Below the pieces are notes generated by a model. It was not told where the DNA came from and did no database searches. It saw only the letters and a list, made by a program, of their open reading frames with translations. This document shows positions 57,146-64,000 of a stretch of DNA of 64,000 nt, piece by piece. The translations under genes were made by a program, and so were the position numbers. Each line of letters starts with the position of its first letter. The stretch's first letter is position 1. Source of the stretch: Pseudoflavonifractor sp. An184 (GTDB taxonomy: Bacteria; Bacillota; Clostridia; Oscillospirales; Oscillospiraceae); NCBI RefSeq assembly GCF_002160305.1, contig NZ_NFKI01000015.1:1-64000 (forward strand), read 5' to 3'.

Positions 57146-58660
57146 ATGGAGAATATCATGAACGATCACAAGTTTACCGGCCGGCCCTCCTCTGAGCGGA
57201 TGACCTTGGGGGAGCGCTGGGCCCGTTTCAAGCGCAGAGCCCCCCTCTACCGCCGCGCGCTGCGGGAGTGGGGCCGCATCCACGGCCGCCGGATCACCCA
57301 CCAATTCCACAATGTGGTGGCGGGCAACCGGGCCGCCGGGCCGGTCACCTTCCTGGCCTGCTCCGGCGCTCTGGCGGTGGCATTGACCATGACCACGCTG
57401 TACACCCCCGCATACTCGGTCACCCTGGACGGGGAGAGCGTGGGGGTGGTGGCGGACGCGGAGGTGGTCCAGCAGGCCATGGAGACGGTGGAGGCCACCG
57501 GCACCTCCCTGCTGGGACACGACTATCAGATTGAGGGGAACCTGGAGTATGAGTTCGCCCTCACCCTCCGCTCCGACCTGACCTCGGAGGAGGACATCCA
57601 GAACTACTTCTACGGAAAGCTGGACAGCGTCAGCGGCGAGCTGCGCCAGTACCAGGTGGTGGTGGACGGCCAGGCCGTGGGCGCGGTGAAGGACGAGGAC
57701 GGCCTGAACCGTCTGCTGGAGGAGCTGAAGGCCAAGTATACCAGTGAAAACACCGTCTCGGTGGAATTCATGGACACGGTGACCATTGAGCCGGTGTATG
57801 AGGCGGAGAATCTGATGACCCTGAGCGAGATGAGAACGGCCCTCCAGGCCAACCAGGGGGGCTCTACCACCTACACGGTGGTGGCGGGGGACACCTTCTA
57901 TGGAATCGCCTACGCCAACGACATGTCCATGAGCGACCTGGAGGCCCTGAACCCGGGCATCGACATCAACCGGCTGATGGTGGGAGACGTGCTCAACGTG
58001 AAGGAGCTCACCCCGGTGCTGTCGGTCCAGACGGTGGAGGAGGTCACCTATACCCAGTCCATCCCCTGCCCGGTGGAGGAGGTGGAGGACTCCTCCATGT
58101 ATGTGGGCGAGACCCGGACCATCACCCAGGGCGTGGAGGGCCAGGAGGAGGTCAACGCCACAATCACCTATGTGAACGGCCAGGAGACGGAGCGGACTGT
58201 GAACTCTACCACCACCCTTCAGGAGCCCACCACCACCGTCAAGGCCGTGGGTACCAAGGAGAAGCCACGCACCGCCTCCTCGGGCAGCTATCAGTGGCCC
58301 ATCTACGGGCGGATCACCTCCTACTTCGGCGGCCGGTATATCTTCGGCAGTTACAGCTACCACTCCGGCATCGACATCTCCGCCTCCTACGGGGCGGCGG
58401 TGTGTGCCGCCGACGGCGGAACGGTGACCTACGCCGGTTACCGGGGCAGCTATGGCAACCTGGTGGTCATCACCCACGACAACGGGACCCAGACCTACTA
58501 CGGCCATAACTCCTCCCTGACCGTGTCCGTGGGCGACAAGGTGTACAAGGGACAGCAGATCGCCCGGGCGGGCAGCACGGGCCGCTCCACCGGCGTCCAC
58601 TGCCACTTCGAGATCCGGGTGAACGGCACCTCGGTCAATCCCCTGTCCTATCTGCCGTAA
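57146..58660 (+). CDS. M23 peptidase with LysM and G5 domains
   Basis: Predicted surface peptidoglycan hydrolase, about 504 residues. Order: cytosolic basic N terminus; membrane anchor (PVTFLACSGALAVALTMTTLY); alpha/beta region; LysM (TYTVVAGDTFYGIAYANDMS to LMVGDVLNV, about 245-290) that binds peptidoglycan; G5 domain (about 300-375); C-terminal lysostaphin-type M23 domain with zinc ligands in YHSGIDIS and VHCHFEI. All M23 residues are present, so it should be active. Starts at 57131, 57146 and 57158 are possible; GAGG and GGAG sites favour the last two. Confidence 0.9.
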   Translation: MENIMNDHKFTGRPSSERMTLGERWARFKRRAPLYRRALREWGRIHGRRITHQFHNVVAGNRAAGPVTFLACSGALAVALTMTTLYTPAYSVTLDGESVGVVADAEVVQQAMETVEATGTSLLGHDYQIEGNLEYEFALTLRSDLTSEEDIQNYFYGKLDSVSGELRQYQVVVDGQAVGAVKDEDGLNRLLEELKAKYTSENTVSVEFMDTVTIEPVYEAENLMTLSEMRTALQANQGGSTTYTVVAGDTFYGIAYANDMSMSDLEALNPGIDINRLMVGDVLNVKELTPVLSVQTVEEVTYTQSIPCPVEEVEDSSMYVGETRTITQGVEGQEEVNATITYVNGQETERTVNSTTTLQEPTTTVKAVGTKEKPRTASSGSYQWPIYGRITSYFGGRYIFGSYSYHSGIDISASYGAAVCAADGGTVTYAGYRGSYGNLVVITHDNGTQTYYGHNSSLTVSVGDKVYKGQQIARAGSTGRSTGVHCHFEIRVNGTSVNPLSYLP

Positions 58661-58676
58661 CATTCCAAAGGGAAAA

Positions 58677-58712
58677 ACCGGCCGTCTCCGTGGAGACGGC
58701 CGGTTTTCTACC
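58677..58712 (+). terminator. Rho-independent terminator
   Basis: AAACCGGCCGTCTCC - GTGG - AGACGGCCGGTTTTC, 17 bases after the M23 gene stop. Confidence 0.9.
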
Positions 58713-58749
58713 TCTAGGCCTCAAAACAAAAGCGGGAGCAATGTACAGA

Positions 58750-58945
58750 CGGGGCGCGGCCAACGGCCGCGCCCCGCAGTATGTTAAAAAACCTGTGCGA
58801 AACAAAGTCCGCCCGAGTCTGGGCGGGGGAGCTCGAGGGGGCAGCCGCCCGCCTCGAATGGGATCAAATGCCCCGGAAGTCTTGCTTTGCAAGGCTTCCG
58901 GCACGCGGAGCGTGGACTTTTGCGCCGCTGTGCGGCGCAAAAGTA
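58750..58945. repeat. Palindrome array with inverted copy of the 17-95 repeat
   Basis: Contains GGGGCGCGGCC/GGCCGCGCCCC (58751-58776), then 58788-58873, which read on the minus strand matches 17-95 closely, then CGGAAG..CTTTGCAAGG..CTTCCG (58874-58900) and CTTTTGCGCCGC/GCGGCGCAAAAG (58917-58943). No gene. The last hairpin directly follows the proS stop and may end its minus-strand transcript. Confidence 0.8.
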
Positions 58946-58953
58946 ACGGCATT

Positions 58954-60399
58954 TTAATAGGCTACGCCCCAGTAGATCATGTGCTTGGCGGGCTTGCCGC
59001 AGCACACACAGACGTCGCCCACGCTCTCCTGCTCCAGGGGCATGCACCGGGAGGTGACCCCGGCCTCCTCCTTCATCTTCAGCTCGCAGGCCAGGTCGCC
59101 GCACCACATGGTCTTGGCGAAGCCGCCCTCGGTCTCCATGAAGGTCTTGACCTCCTCCAGGGTGTGGCACACCTTGGTGTGGTCCTCCAGGTTCTGCTTG
59201 GCCCGCTGATAGAGGCCGTCGTGGACCGCGTCCAGCAGCTCCCGGACCTTGCTCTCCAGCTCGTCCAGAGAGACAAAGACCTTCTCCCCGGAGTCCCGGC
59301 GGCAGATGCAGCACTGGTTCTTCTCCATGTCCTTGGGCCCGATCTCCACCCGCAGGGGCACGCCTTTCATCTCATACTGGGCGGCCTTCCAGCCCATGGA
59401 CTGGTCGGAGTCGTCCATGCCCGCCCGGATGCCGGCGGCCTTCAGACGGGCCAGAAGGGCGGAGGCGGCCTCCAGCACGCCCTCCTTGTGCTGGGCCACG
59501 GGGATGACCATGGCCTGGATGGGGGCGATGCGGGGGGGCAGCACCAGGCCGTTGTTGTCCCCGTGGGTCATGATGATGCCGCCGATCATCCGGGTGGACA
59601 CGCCCCAGGAGGTCTGGTGGGGGTGGTGGAGCTGGTTGTCCTTGCCGGTGAAGGTGATGTCGAAGGCCCGGGCGAAGCCGTCGCCGAAGTAGTGGCTGGT
59701 GCCCGCCTGGAGGGCCTTCCGGTCGTGCATCATGCACTCCACGGTGTAGGTCTCCTCGGCGCCGTTGAACTTCTCCTTGTCGGTCTTGCGGCCCTTGACC
59801 ACGGGCATGGCCAGCACGTTCTCCATGAAGTCCGCGTAGATGTTCAGCATCCGCATGGTCTCCTGGCGGGCCTCCTCCTCGGTGGCGTGCATGGTGTGGC
59901 CCTCCTGCCACAGGAACTCCCGGTGGCGCAGGAAGGGACGGCTGGTCTTTTCCCAGCGCAGGACGGAGCACCACTGGTTGTACAGCTTGGGCAGGTCCCG
60001 GTGGGAGTGGATGATGTTCTTATAGTGCTCGCAGAACAGGGTCTCGGAGGTGGGGCGGATGCAGTAGCGCTCCTCCAGCTTCTCGCTGCCGCCGTAGGTC
60101 ACCCAGGCGCACTCGGGGGCGAAGCCCTCCACGTGGTCCTTCTCCTTCTGGAGCAGGCTCTCGGGGATGAGCATGGGCAGGTACACGTTCTCGTGGCCGG
60201 TCTCTTTAAAGCGCTTGTCCAGCTCGCGCTGGATGTTCTCCCAGAGGGCGTAGCCGTAGGGGCGGTAGATGAACATGCCCTTGATGGAGGAGTAGTCGAT
60301 GAGCTCCGCCTTCCGGCACACGTCGGTGTACCACTGAGCAAAGTCCACCTCCATGTCGGTGATCTGCTCCACCTGCTTCTTGTTGGGGTTTTGAGCCAT
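58954..60399 (-). CDS. proS: Prolyl-tRNA synthetase, short (class 3) type
   Basis: Charges tRNA-Pro. 481 residues, the archaeal/eukaryal-like form without the bacterial editing insertion. Class II motifs: motif 1 region [18 protein letters not shown], motif 2 [25 protein letters not shown], motif 3 region [27 protein letters not shown] (abbreviated). Anticodon-binding domain and a C-terminal zinc-like domain with Cys pairs (CCIC, CVCCG) ending WGVAY, where the terminal Tyr is conserved. Promoter at 60454-60482. Confidence 0.97.
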   Translation of the reverse strand: MAQNPNKKQVEQITDMEVDFAQWYTDVCRKAELIDYSSIKGMFIYRPYGYALWENIQRELDKRFKETGHENVYLPMLIPESLLQKEKDHVEGFAPECAWVTYGGSEKLEERYCIRPTSETLFCEHYKNIIHSHRDLPKLYNQWCSVLRWEKTSRPFLRHREFLWQEGHTMHATEEEARQETMRMLNIYADFMENVLAMPVVKGRKTDKEKFNGAEETYTVECMMHDRKALQAGTSHYFGDGFARAFDITFTGKDNQLHHPHQTSWGVSTRMIGGIIMTHGDNNGLVLPPRIAPIQAMVIPVAQHKEGVLEAASALLARLKAAGIRAGMDDSDQSMGWKAAQYEMKGVPLRVEIGPKDMEKNQCCICRRDSGEKVFVSLDELESKVRELLDAVHDGLYQRAKQNLEDHTKVCHTLEEVKTFMETEGGFAKTMWCGDLACELKMKEEAGVTSRCMPLEQESVGDVCVCCGKPAKHMIYWGVAY

Positions 60400-60453
60400 G
60401 TCGTTTCAGTCCTTTATTATAAAGTCAAAGAGAATGGAAAACTCGTACCAACT

Positions 60454-60482
60454 ATTGTATAAATTCAGGGGAGAAAAGTCAA
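60454..60482 (-). promoter_or_regulatory. Promoter of proS
   Basis: Minus strand: TTGACT (60482-60477), 17-base spacer, TACAAT (60459-60454). No T-box leader is seen; the 5' UTR is only about 50 bases. Confidence 0.8.
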
Positions 60483-60499
60483 GTTTTCCCGCTTAATAA

Positions 60500-60532
60500 A
60501 ATATCCCCGCCGCAGCTGCGGCGGGGAACCTG
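60500..60532 (-). terminator. Terminator of the lipoprotein gene
   Basis: Minus strand: CCCCGCCGCA - GC - TGCGGCGGGG then ATATTTTATTAAG. It lies 11 bases after the stop at 60543. Confidence 0.8.
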
Positions 60533-60542
60533 GAGCAAATTG

Positions 60543-61235
60543 TCATGCATAGGAGCCATAGTAGTCGATCATAACCTCGTCCAGCTTCTGCATGCCCGAG
60601 TCCACCAGGGAGTAGTAGCCGTCGGATTCCTTCATCTGGAGCATGATGACCTGATCCTGACCGTAGGTGAGCTGGGGGATCAGGGCCTCCAGCTGGTCCA
60701 GCAGGGCATTGGCGTACTGCTCGTCCAGAACCTGGTACTCCTGGTCCGACATGGCGGCGATGGCCTCGTCGCTGGCGCCGGAGGCCTGCTTCACAGACGT
60801 CCAGGCCGCCGCCATCTGATCCTCCGTCAGGAGGGGGATGATCTCGATGGGGGAGACGGTGACCTCCACGGCGATGTCGCCGCTGCTCAGCTGCTCCGCG
60901 TCGGCCACAGTGTACTGGGCGTGGGAGTAGATCTCATCCACGATCTCCTGGGCACGCTGGGTCACTGCGTCGGTGGGGAGCTCCACCGCCAAGAAGGACA
61001 GCAGATAGCCGGCCTCAATCTCCAGGTTGTTCTCGTGATCGGCCTGGGCCTGCTCCTGAGTCATGTCCTCCACCACGTCAATGTAGTCCTGGCTGATCTC
61101 CCCCTTGTAGTTGGCGTCCAGCAGCCCCTGGACATAGACGGTTGCGTCGTCGGTGATGCTGCTCCCGCAGGCGGTCAGTCCCAGCAGCAGCGCCCCGGCG
61201 GCCAGCAGCGCTCCGGCCCGTTTCCAAACTCTCAT
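60543..61235 (-). CDS. Lipoprotein, DUF5105-like
   Basis: 230 residues. Lipobox LGLTACG (Cys at about 23) anchors it outside the membrane. The rest is acidic and alpha-helical with repeated segments of the kind ATVYVQGLLDANYKGE and SDQEYQVLDEQYANALLDQL, as in Firmicute DUF5105/DUF4854-type lipoproteins. No catalytic motif. Function unknown. It is alone on the minus strand. Confidence 0.82.
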   Translation of the reverse strand: MRVWKRAGALLAAGALLLGLTACGSSITDDATVYVQGLLDANYKGEISQDYIDVVEDMTQEQAQADHENNLEIEAGYLLSFLAVELPTDAVTQRAQEIVDEIYSHAQYTVADAEQLSSGDIAVEVTVSPIEIIPLLTEDQMAAAWTSVKQASGASDEAIAAMSDQEYQVLDEQYANALLDQLEALIPQLTYGQDQVIMLQMKESDGYYSLVDSGMQKLDEVMIDYYGSYA

Positions 61236-61380
61236 CTCAGTTCCCCCTTATGCAGTCTCTCGAAAACTTGTGTGCGAAATCAACAAATTCCATGAAAATA
61301 TTTTAAGGTGTATAGGCGCAGAAGTCAATTATATCCTCCGATCTTTCACAGGAACTTTACAGAAATCCCAGTGGAGCCGG

Positions 61381-61881
61381 TCATTCCATGCGGATCAAAA
61401 CAGTGTAGCTGCTGTTTCCCTCAAAGTCGGGCATGCGGTCCCAGCTGGCCCGGATCTCATAGATCCAGCCGCCGGGGTTCAGAGTGAGGGCATCTCCCTC
61501 CACGGCCGCCTCCTCCCCCTGGGCGGACACATCTCCCCAAGAACTCTCCGGCCAGCACTGGGCGGTGAGAGCGTCCGACTCCAGAGGAAAGGAGAGGAGC
61601 GCCTGGGATTCGGCGGCGGTCAGCTGGGGCGTCATCTCCTGGCAGTCCAGGGGGTGGGCGCTGTCGGAGATGGTGCTGGAATACTGGTCCTCCCCCTCCC
61701 GGATGGTCCAGGACCAGCCGCCCCGCAGGGCGGTGCAGGACTGGTTCCCAACCGTGACGGTCAGCTCCGGCGGGGCGGTGAGCGCGGTCTCAGGAGCGGG
61801 GGCCTCAGGCTGAGGGGAGCAGGCGGACAGCAGGCCGAGAACGGCGGCAAGCGTAAAAAAGAAGGTATTCCTGTGGGACAT
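61381..61881 (-). CDS. Small lipoprotein of unknown function
   Basis: 166 residues. Signal peptide with lipobox LLSACS (Cys at about 21), a Pro/Ala/Glu-rich spacer, then a domain with GNQSCTALRGGWSWTIREGE and GGWIYEIRASWD, probably beta-rich. Four cysteines beyond the lipobox could form disulphides. No family assigned; similar domains are seen in Clostridia lipoproteins. It ends with a partner-less transcript; nothing else is seen in 61236-61380. Confidence 0.78.
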   Translation of the reverse strand: MSHRNTFFFTLAAVLGLLSACSPQPEAPAPETALTAPPELTVTVGNQSCTALRGGWSWTIREGEDQYSSTISDSAHPLDCQEMTPQLTAAESQALLSFPLESDALTAQCWPESSWGDVSAQGEEAAVEGDALTLNPGGWIYEIRASWDRMPDFEGNSSYTVLIRME

Positions 61882-61956
61882 AAAAATCCTCCTCTCAAAT
61901 AGAACTCTGACAATATAGACGGAGAAAGGAGGCTCACGTTGCGGGAAAAGGGAAAA

Positions 61957-61995
61957 AAGACCCCGGGCGGTAATATGGAACCGCCCGGGGGACAG
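61957..61995 (-). terminator. Terminator of the lysO-like gene
   Basis: Minus strand: CCCCCGGGCGGT - TCCATAT(T) - ACCGCCCGGGG followed by TCTTTTTTCC. Confidence 0.85.
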
Positions 61996-62038
61996 GATTC
62001 AGAGGGGGTATGCCGTGAACGCGGCCATTTAGCAGCGG

Positions 62039-63016
62039 TCAGAACGGCAGGGCGATGATGGCCGGGATGAGCACCGGTACGGACAGGGACAGAATGACCC
62101 CCGAGGCGAAGGAGTAGATGGCCATGCGGTCGCAGGTGGCGCTGACCACCACGGGCAGGACGGTGTCCATGGCGGTGGCGCCGGGGAGGGCCACCGCCTC
62201 GATGTAGCCCAGCTTCTTGGCCGCCACGGGGACGGCCACAATGGAGAAGAGCTCGTGCATGATGTTGGAGAGGAACGCGGTGGCCGACACGGTGAGGGAG
62301 TAGGGGGCCAGCAGGGTGGGGGCCAGGGAGTACCACCCGAAGCCGGCGGAGGCGGCCACGCAGTCCTTGGGGCCCAGGGGGAGGAAGATGCCCGCCAGGG
62401 CGGTCATGGCGAAGGTGCCCACCATTACGGCCAGGGGGACCAGGAGGACCCGGAACCCGGCTGCCTTCACGTCCTGGAGCATGGTGCCCTGCCGCCCCAT
62501 GTCCACCCCCACCAGAAGCAGAAGCAGGTAGAGGCCGAAGTTGATGACCGTCCCGCAGTGGGCGGTGACCGAGTCGGGGAGGACAAAGTATCCGCCCAGC
62601 ATGCCCAGGACCACGGCGGCCACGATCAAGACAGTGAGGCTGTGGTCCACGTGGGCCTTCTCGTGGCTGGCCTGGGCCTCCTCCGCCTGGGCCTCCTGGG
62701 CGGTGCGGCCAAAGGCGTCCATTTTCAGGATGTACTTCCGAAGGGCGTGGACCGCCAGCATGCTGCCGATCATGGAGGTGATGGTGATGGCGAAGGCGTT
62801 CAGGCCGATGGAGCCCAGAGAGGACACGATCTCCTCGTTGGCCCCCAGCTCCGCCCCCAGGGTGAAGATCAGCAGCAGCAGGGCCGCCGTCTGAAACCGC
62901 CCCAGCCAGGGCATGGGCCGGGAGCGCACCCCGGGGCGGGAGCCGATAAAGGCCCCCAGCACCACCAGGGCCAGGTAGATCACCAGATTGGTCAGTGTGC
63001 CGGACATCTGCTGCAA
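62039..63016 (-). CDS. LysO-like amino acid exporter family protein
   Basis: 325 residues with about eight to nine helices: LVIYLALVVLGAFIGSRPG, TLGAELGANEEIVSSLGSIGLNAF (abbreviated), FGLYLLLLLVGVDMGRQG and SAGFGWYSLAPTLLAPY, typical of the LysO (YbjE) lysine-export family. A hydrophilic stretch at about 105-125 (QEAQAEEAQASHEKAHVDH) splits the two halves. Start: TTG at 63016, 8 bases after GGAGG; the ATG at 63007 is the alternative. Lysine as substrate is by family only; the neighbourhood is cobalamin genes. Confidence 0.85.
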   Translation of the reverse strand: MQQMSGTLTNLVIYLALVVLGAFIGSRPGVRSRPMPWLGRFQTAALLLLIFTLGAELGANEEIVSSLGSIGLNAFAITITSMIGSMLAVHALRKYILKMDAFGRTAQEAQAEEAQASHEKAHVDHSLTVLIVAAVVLGMLGGYFVLPDSVTAHCGTVINFGLYLLLLLVGVDMGRQGTMLQDVKAAGFRVLLVPLAVMVGTFAMTALAGIFLPLGPKDCVAASAGFGWYSLAPTLLAPYSLTVSATAFLSNIMHELFSIVAVPVAAKKLGYIEAVALPGATAMDTVLPVVVSATCDRMAIYSFASGVILSLSVPVLIPAIIALPF

Positions 63017-63133
63017 GGGAAATTCCTCCTTTGGTTTGAGACGCAGAAAGGGCCGGGCAGCGATCTCCGCCGTCCGGCCGCGAGTATTGCACATTGTACC
63101 ACAACTTTGTGGAAAAGTCCACGAAAATCCGCG

Positions 63134-63787
63134 CTATTTCCGCATCCCGGCCGCCTGGTAGAGCAGGGCGTTGCAGATGGCGGCCGCCACGGTGGAGCCC
63201 CCCTTCCGGCCCATGGCCGCGATGGCGGGGACGCCCATGCGGCGGCACAGGGCCCAGATGCGCTCCTTGCTCTCCACCACGTTGACAAAGCCCACGGGGA
63301 CCCCGATGACCAGGGCGGGGCGGAGGGCCCCCGCCTCCATGAGCTCCGCCATGCGCAGCAGGGCGGTGGGGGCGTTGCCCACCGCGCAGACGGCCCCGGG
63401 GTGCTCCGAGGCCCACCGGTCCACCGCCGCCGCCGCCCGGGTGGTGCTCTGTTCTCTGGCCTGACGGGCTACCTCCGGGTCGGCCATATAGCACAGGCGC
63501 TCCACTCCCAGGGCCTCACAGGCCGTCCGGTTGATCCCGGAGCGGGCCATATTGGTGTCGGTGACAATGGGGGTCCCGGCCTTCAGGGCGGCCACACCCG
63601 CCTCCACCGCCCCGGGGGTAAACCAGAGGTTTTGGGCGTAGTCAAAGTCCGCCGTGGTGTGGATGGCCCGGAGCACCGCCGCCGCCCGCTCCGGGGGGAG
63701 GGTGACGCCCATAGCGGCCAGTTCCTCCCGGATAATGCGCATGCTCTCCCCCTCAATGTCCATGGGGGTCCCGTGTTCCAACTTCAT
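63134..63787 (-). CDS. cbiC: Precorrin-8X / cobalt-precorrin-8 methylmutase
   Basis: Moves a methyl group on the corrin ring in the anaerobic cobalamin pathway. 217 residues: GTPMDIEGESMRIIREEL, RAIHTTADFDYAQNL (with the catalytic His), VTDTNMARSGINR, VGNAPTALL and GVPVGFVNVVESKE are diagnostic. The ATG at 63787 overlaps the upstream cbiT stop (ATGA), showing an operon. The longer open frame lacks homology. Confidence 0.95.
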   Translation of the reverse strand: MKLEHGTPMDIEGESMRIIREELAAMGVTLPPERAAAVLRAIHTTADFDYAQNLWFTPGAVEAGVAALKAGTPIVTDTNMARSGINRTACEALGVERLCYMADPEVARQAREQSTTRAAAAVDRWASEHPGAVCAVGNAPTALLRMAELMEAGALRPALVIGVPVGFVNVVESKERIWALCRRMGVPAIAAMGRKGGSTVAAAICNALLYQAAGMRK

Positions 63788-64000
63788 ACCAGCGCCTCCC
63801 TGTGTCCCGTGATGATCCACACCGGGTTCTGTCCCAGCATCAGGTTGAGCCCTCCGGCGGGTCTGCTGCGGGCCACGGTGAGCTGGGTGATCCTGGGCTC
63901 CATGCCCAGCTGAGTGAGGGCGGCCGCAGCGGCCCCCAGGGTCTCCACCGCGATGGCGGTGAGACACACCCGCACGGCGGGATTCTTTTCCACAGCCGCC
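63784..64000 (-). CDS. cbiT: Cobalt-precorrin-6B/7 decarboxylating methyltransferase, C-terminal part
   Basis: Partial: runs off the window end. The visible 71 residues include LTAIAVETLGAAAAALTQLG, TQLTVARSRPAGGLNLM and GQNPVWIITG, the C-terminal end of CbiT (or the CbiT half of a CbiET fusion). The enzyme methylates C15 and decarboxylates the corrin intermediate. It overlaps cbiC by 4 bases. Confidence 0.85.
   Translation of the reverse strand, partial: AAVEKNPAVRVCLTAIAVETLGAAAAALTQLGMEPRITQLTVARSRPAGGLNLMLGQNPVWIITGHREALV

Noticed and set aside
58690-60462. A 590-codon plus-strand frame across proS
   Set aside because: Antisense shadow of prolyl-tRNA synthetase that also runs through the palindrome array; no recognisable domain.
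60400-60482. T-box riboswitch before proS
   Set aside because: The leader is only about 50 bases after a good promoter and lacks room for a T-box or its conserved elements.

Overview
The window reads as a chromosomal segment of a high-GC, anaerobic, spore-forming gut Firmicute of the Oscillospiraceae type (Flavonifractor / Lawsonibacter / Pseudoflavonifractor-like). This is inferred from a germination protease gene, the Firmicute-specific L27 precursor with its Prp protease, a short class-3 prolyl-tRNA synthetase, SpoVB/MurJ-like and QueT/ECF transporters, Clostridia-type small families (DUF3793, NusG domain II, Gx transporter), GC-rich codon use and strong AGGAGG ribosome sites. No rRNA, tRNA, CRISPR array, phage or transposase gene was seen.

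Layout. 1-2.8 kb: ribosomal genes rpsF-ssb-rpsR and rpsT, with a BrkB-like membrane protein. 2.9-4.6 kb: gpr, whose 3' end is repeated three times inside a nest of palindromes. 4.6-7.9 kb: an acyl-CoA-synthetase-like enzyme and a GltS transporter. 8.1-13.5 kb: a MATE transporter fused in frame to a c-di-AMP receptor domain, and a 1157-residue exported protein combining SLH, M28 peptidase, HEXXH and transglutaminase-like parts. 13.6-14.5 kb: two gene 3' halves joined head to head at a palindrome. 14.7-15.9 kb: a flavodoxin/DUF3793 operon with probable iron-type operators. 16-22.3 kb: rpoN, a HAD phosphatase, secG, ridA, queT, ftsH. 22.4-28.4 kb: three regulator-linked units (LysR with aminotransferase and RidA; an XRE regulator; a MocR/PdxR-like regulator with an ECF S component). 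28.6-35.8 kb: purine phosphorylase, SAH/MTA-deaminase-like amidohydrolase, flippase, mazG, HU, rqcP. 35.8-37.7 kb: apbE - NusG domain II - Gx transporter. 38-43.8 kb: YitT protein, NiaR with a membrane protein under a matching operator, obg, and rplU-prp-rpmA. 44-51.2 kb: TrkA, two tandem TrkH proteins and a K+-dependent-type membrane pyrophosphatase. 51.4-54.3 kb: PfkB kinase, HPr, enzyme I. 54.5-64 kb: prfB, an M50-like protease, an M23/LysM/G5 cell-wall protein, proS, lipoproteins, a LysO-like exporter, and cobalamin genes cbiC and cbiT (cut by the window end).

The most unusual points are the MATE-DarA fusion with an internal ribosome site, the multidomain surface hydrolase, the probable NiaR control of an EIIC-like membrane protein (a candidate vitamin transporter), an HPr with Glu at position 46, and intergenic arrays of short palindromes, some repeated across the window. 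All calls rest on reading the sequence; family names come from motif recognition, not database searches.
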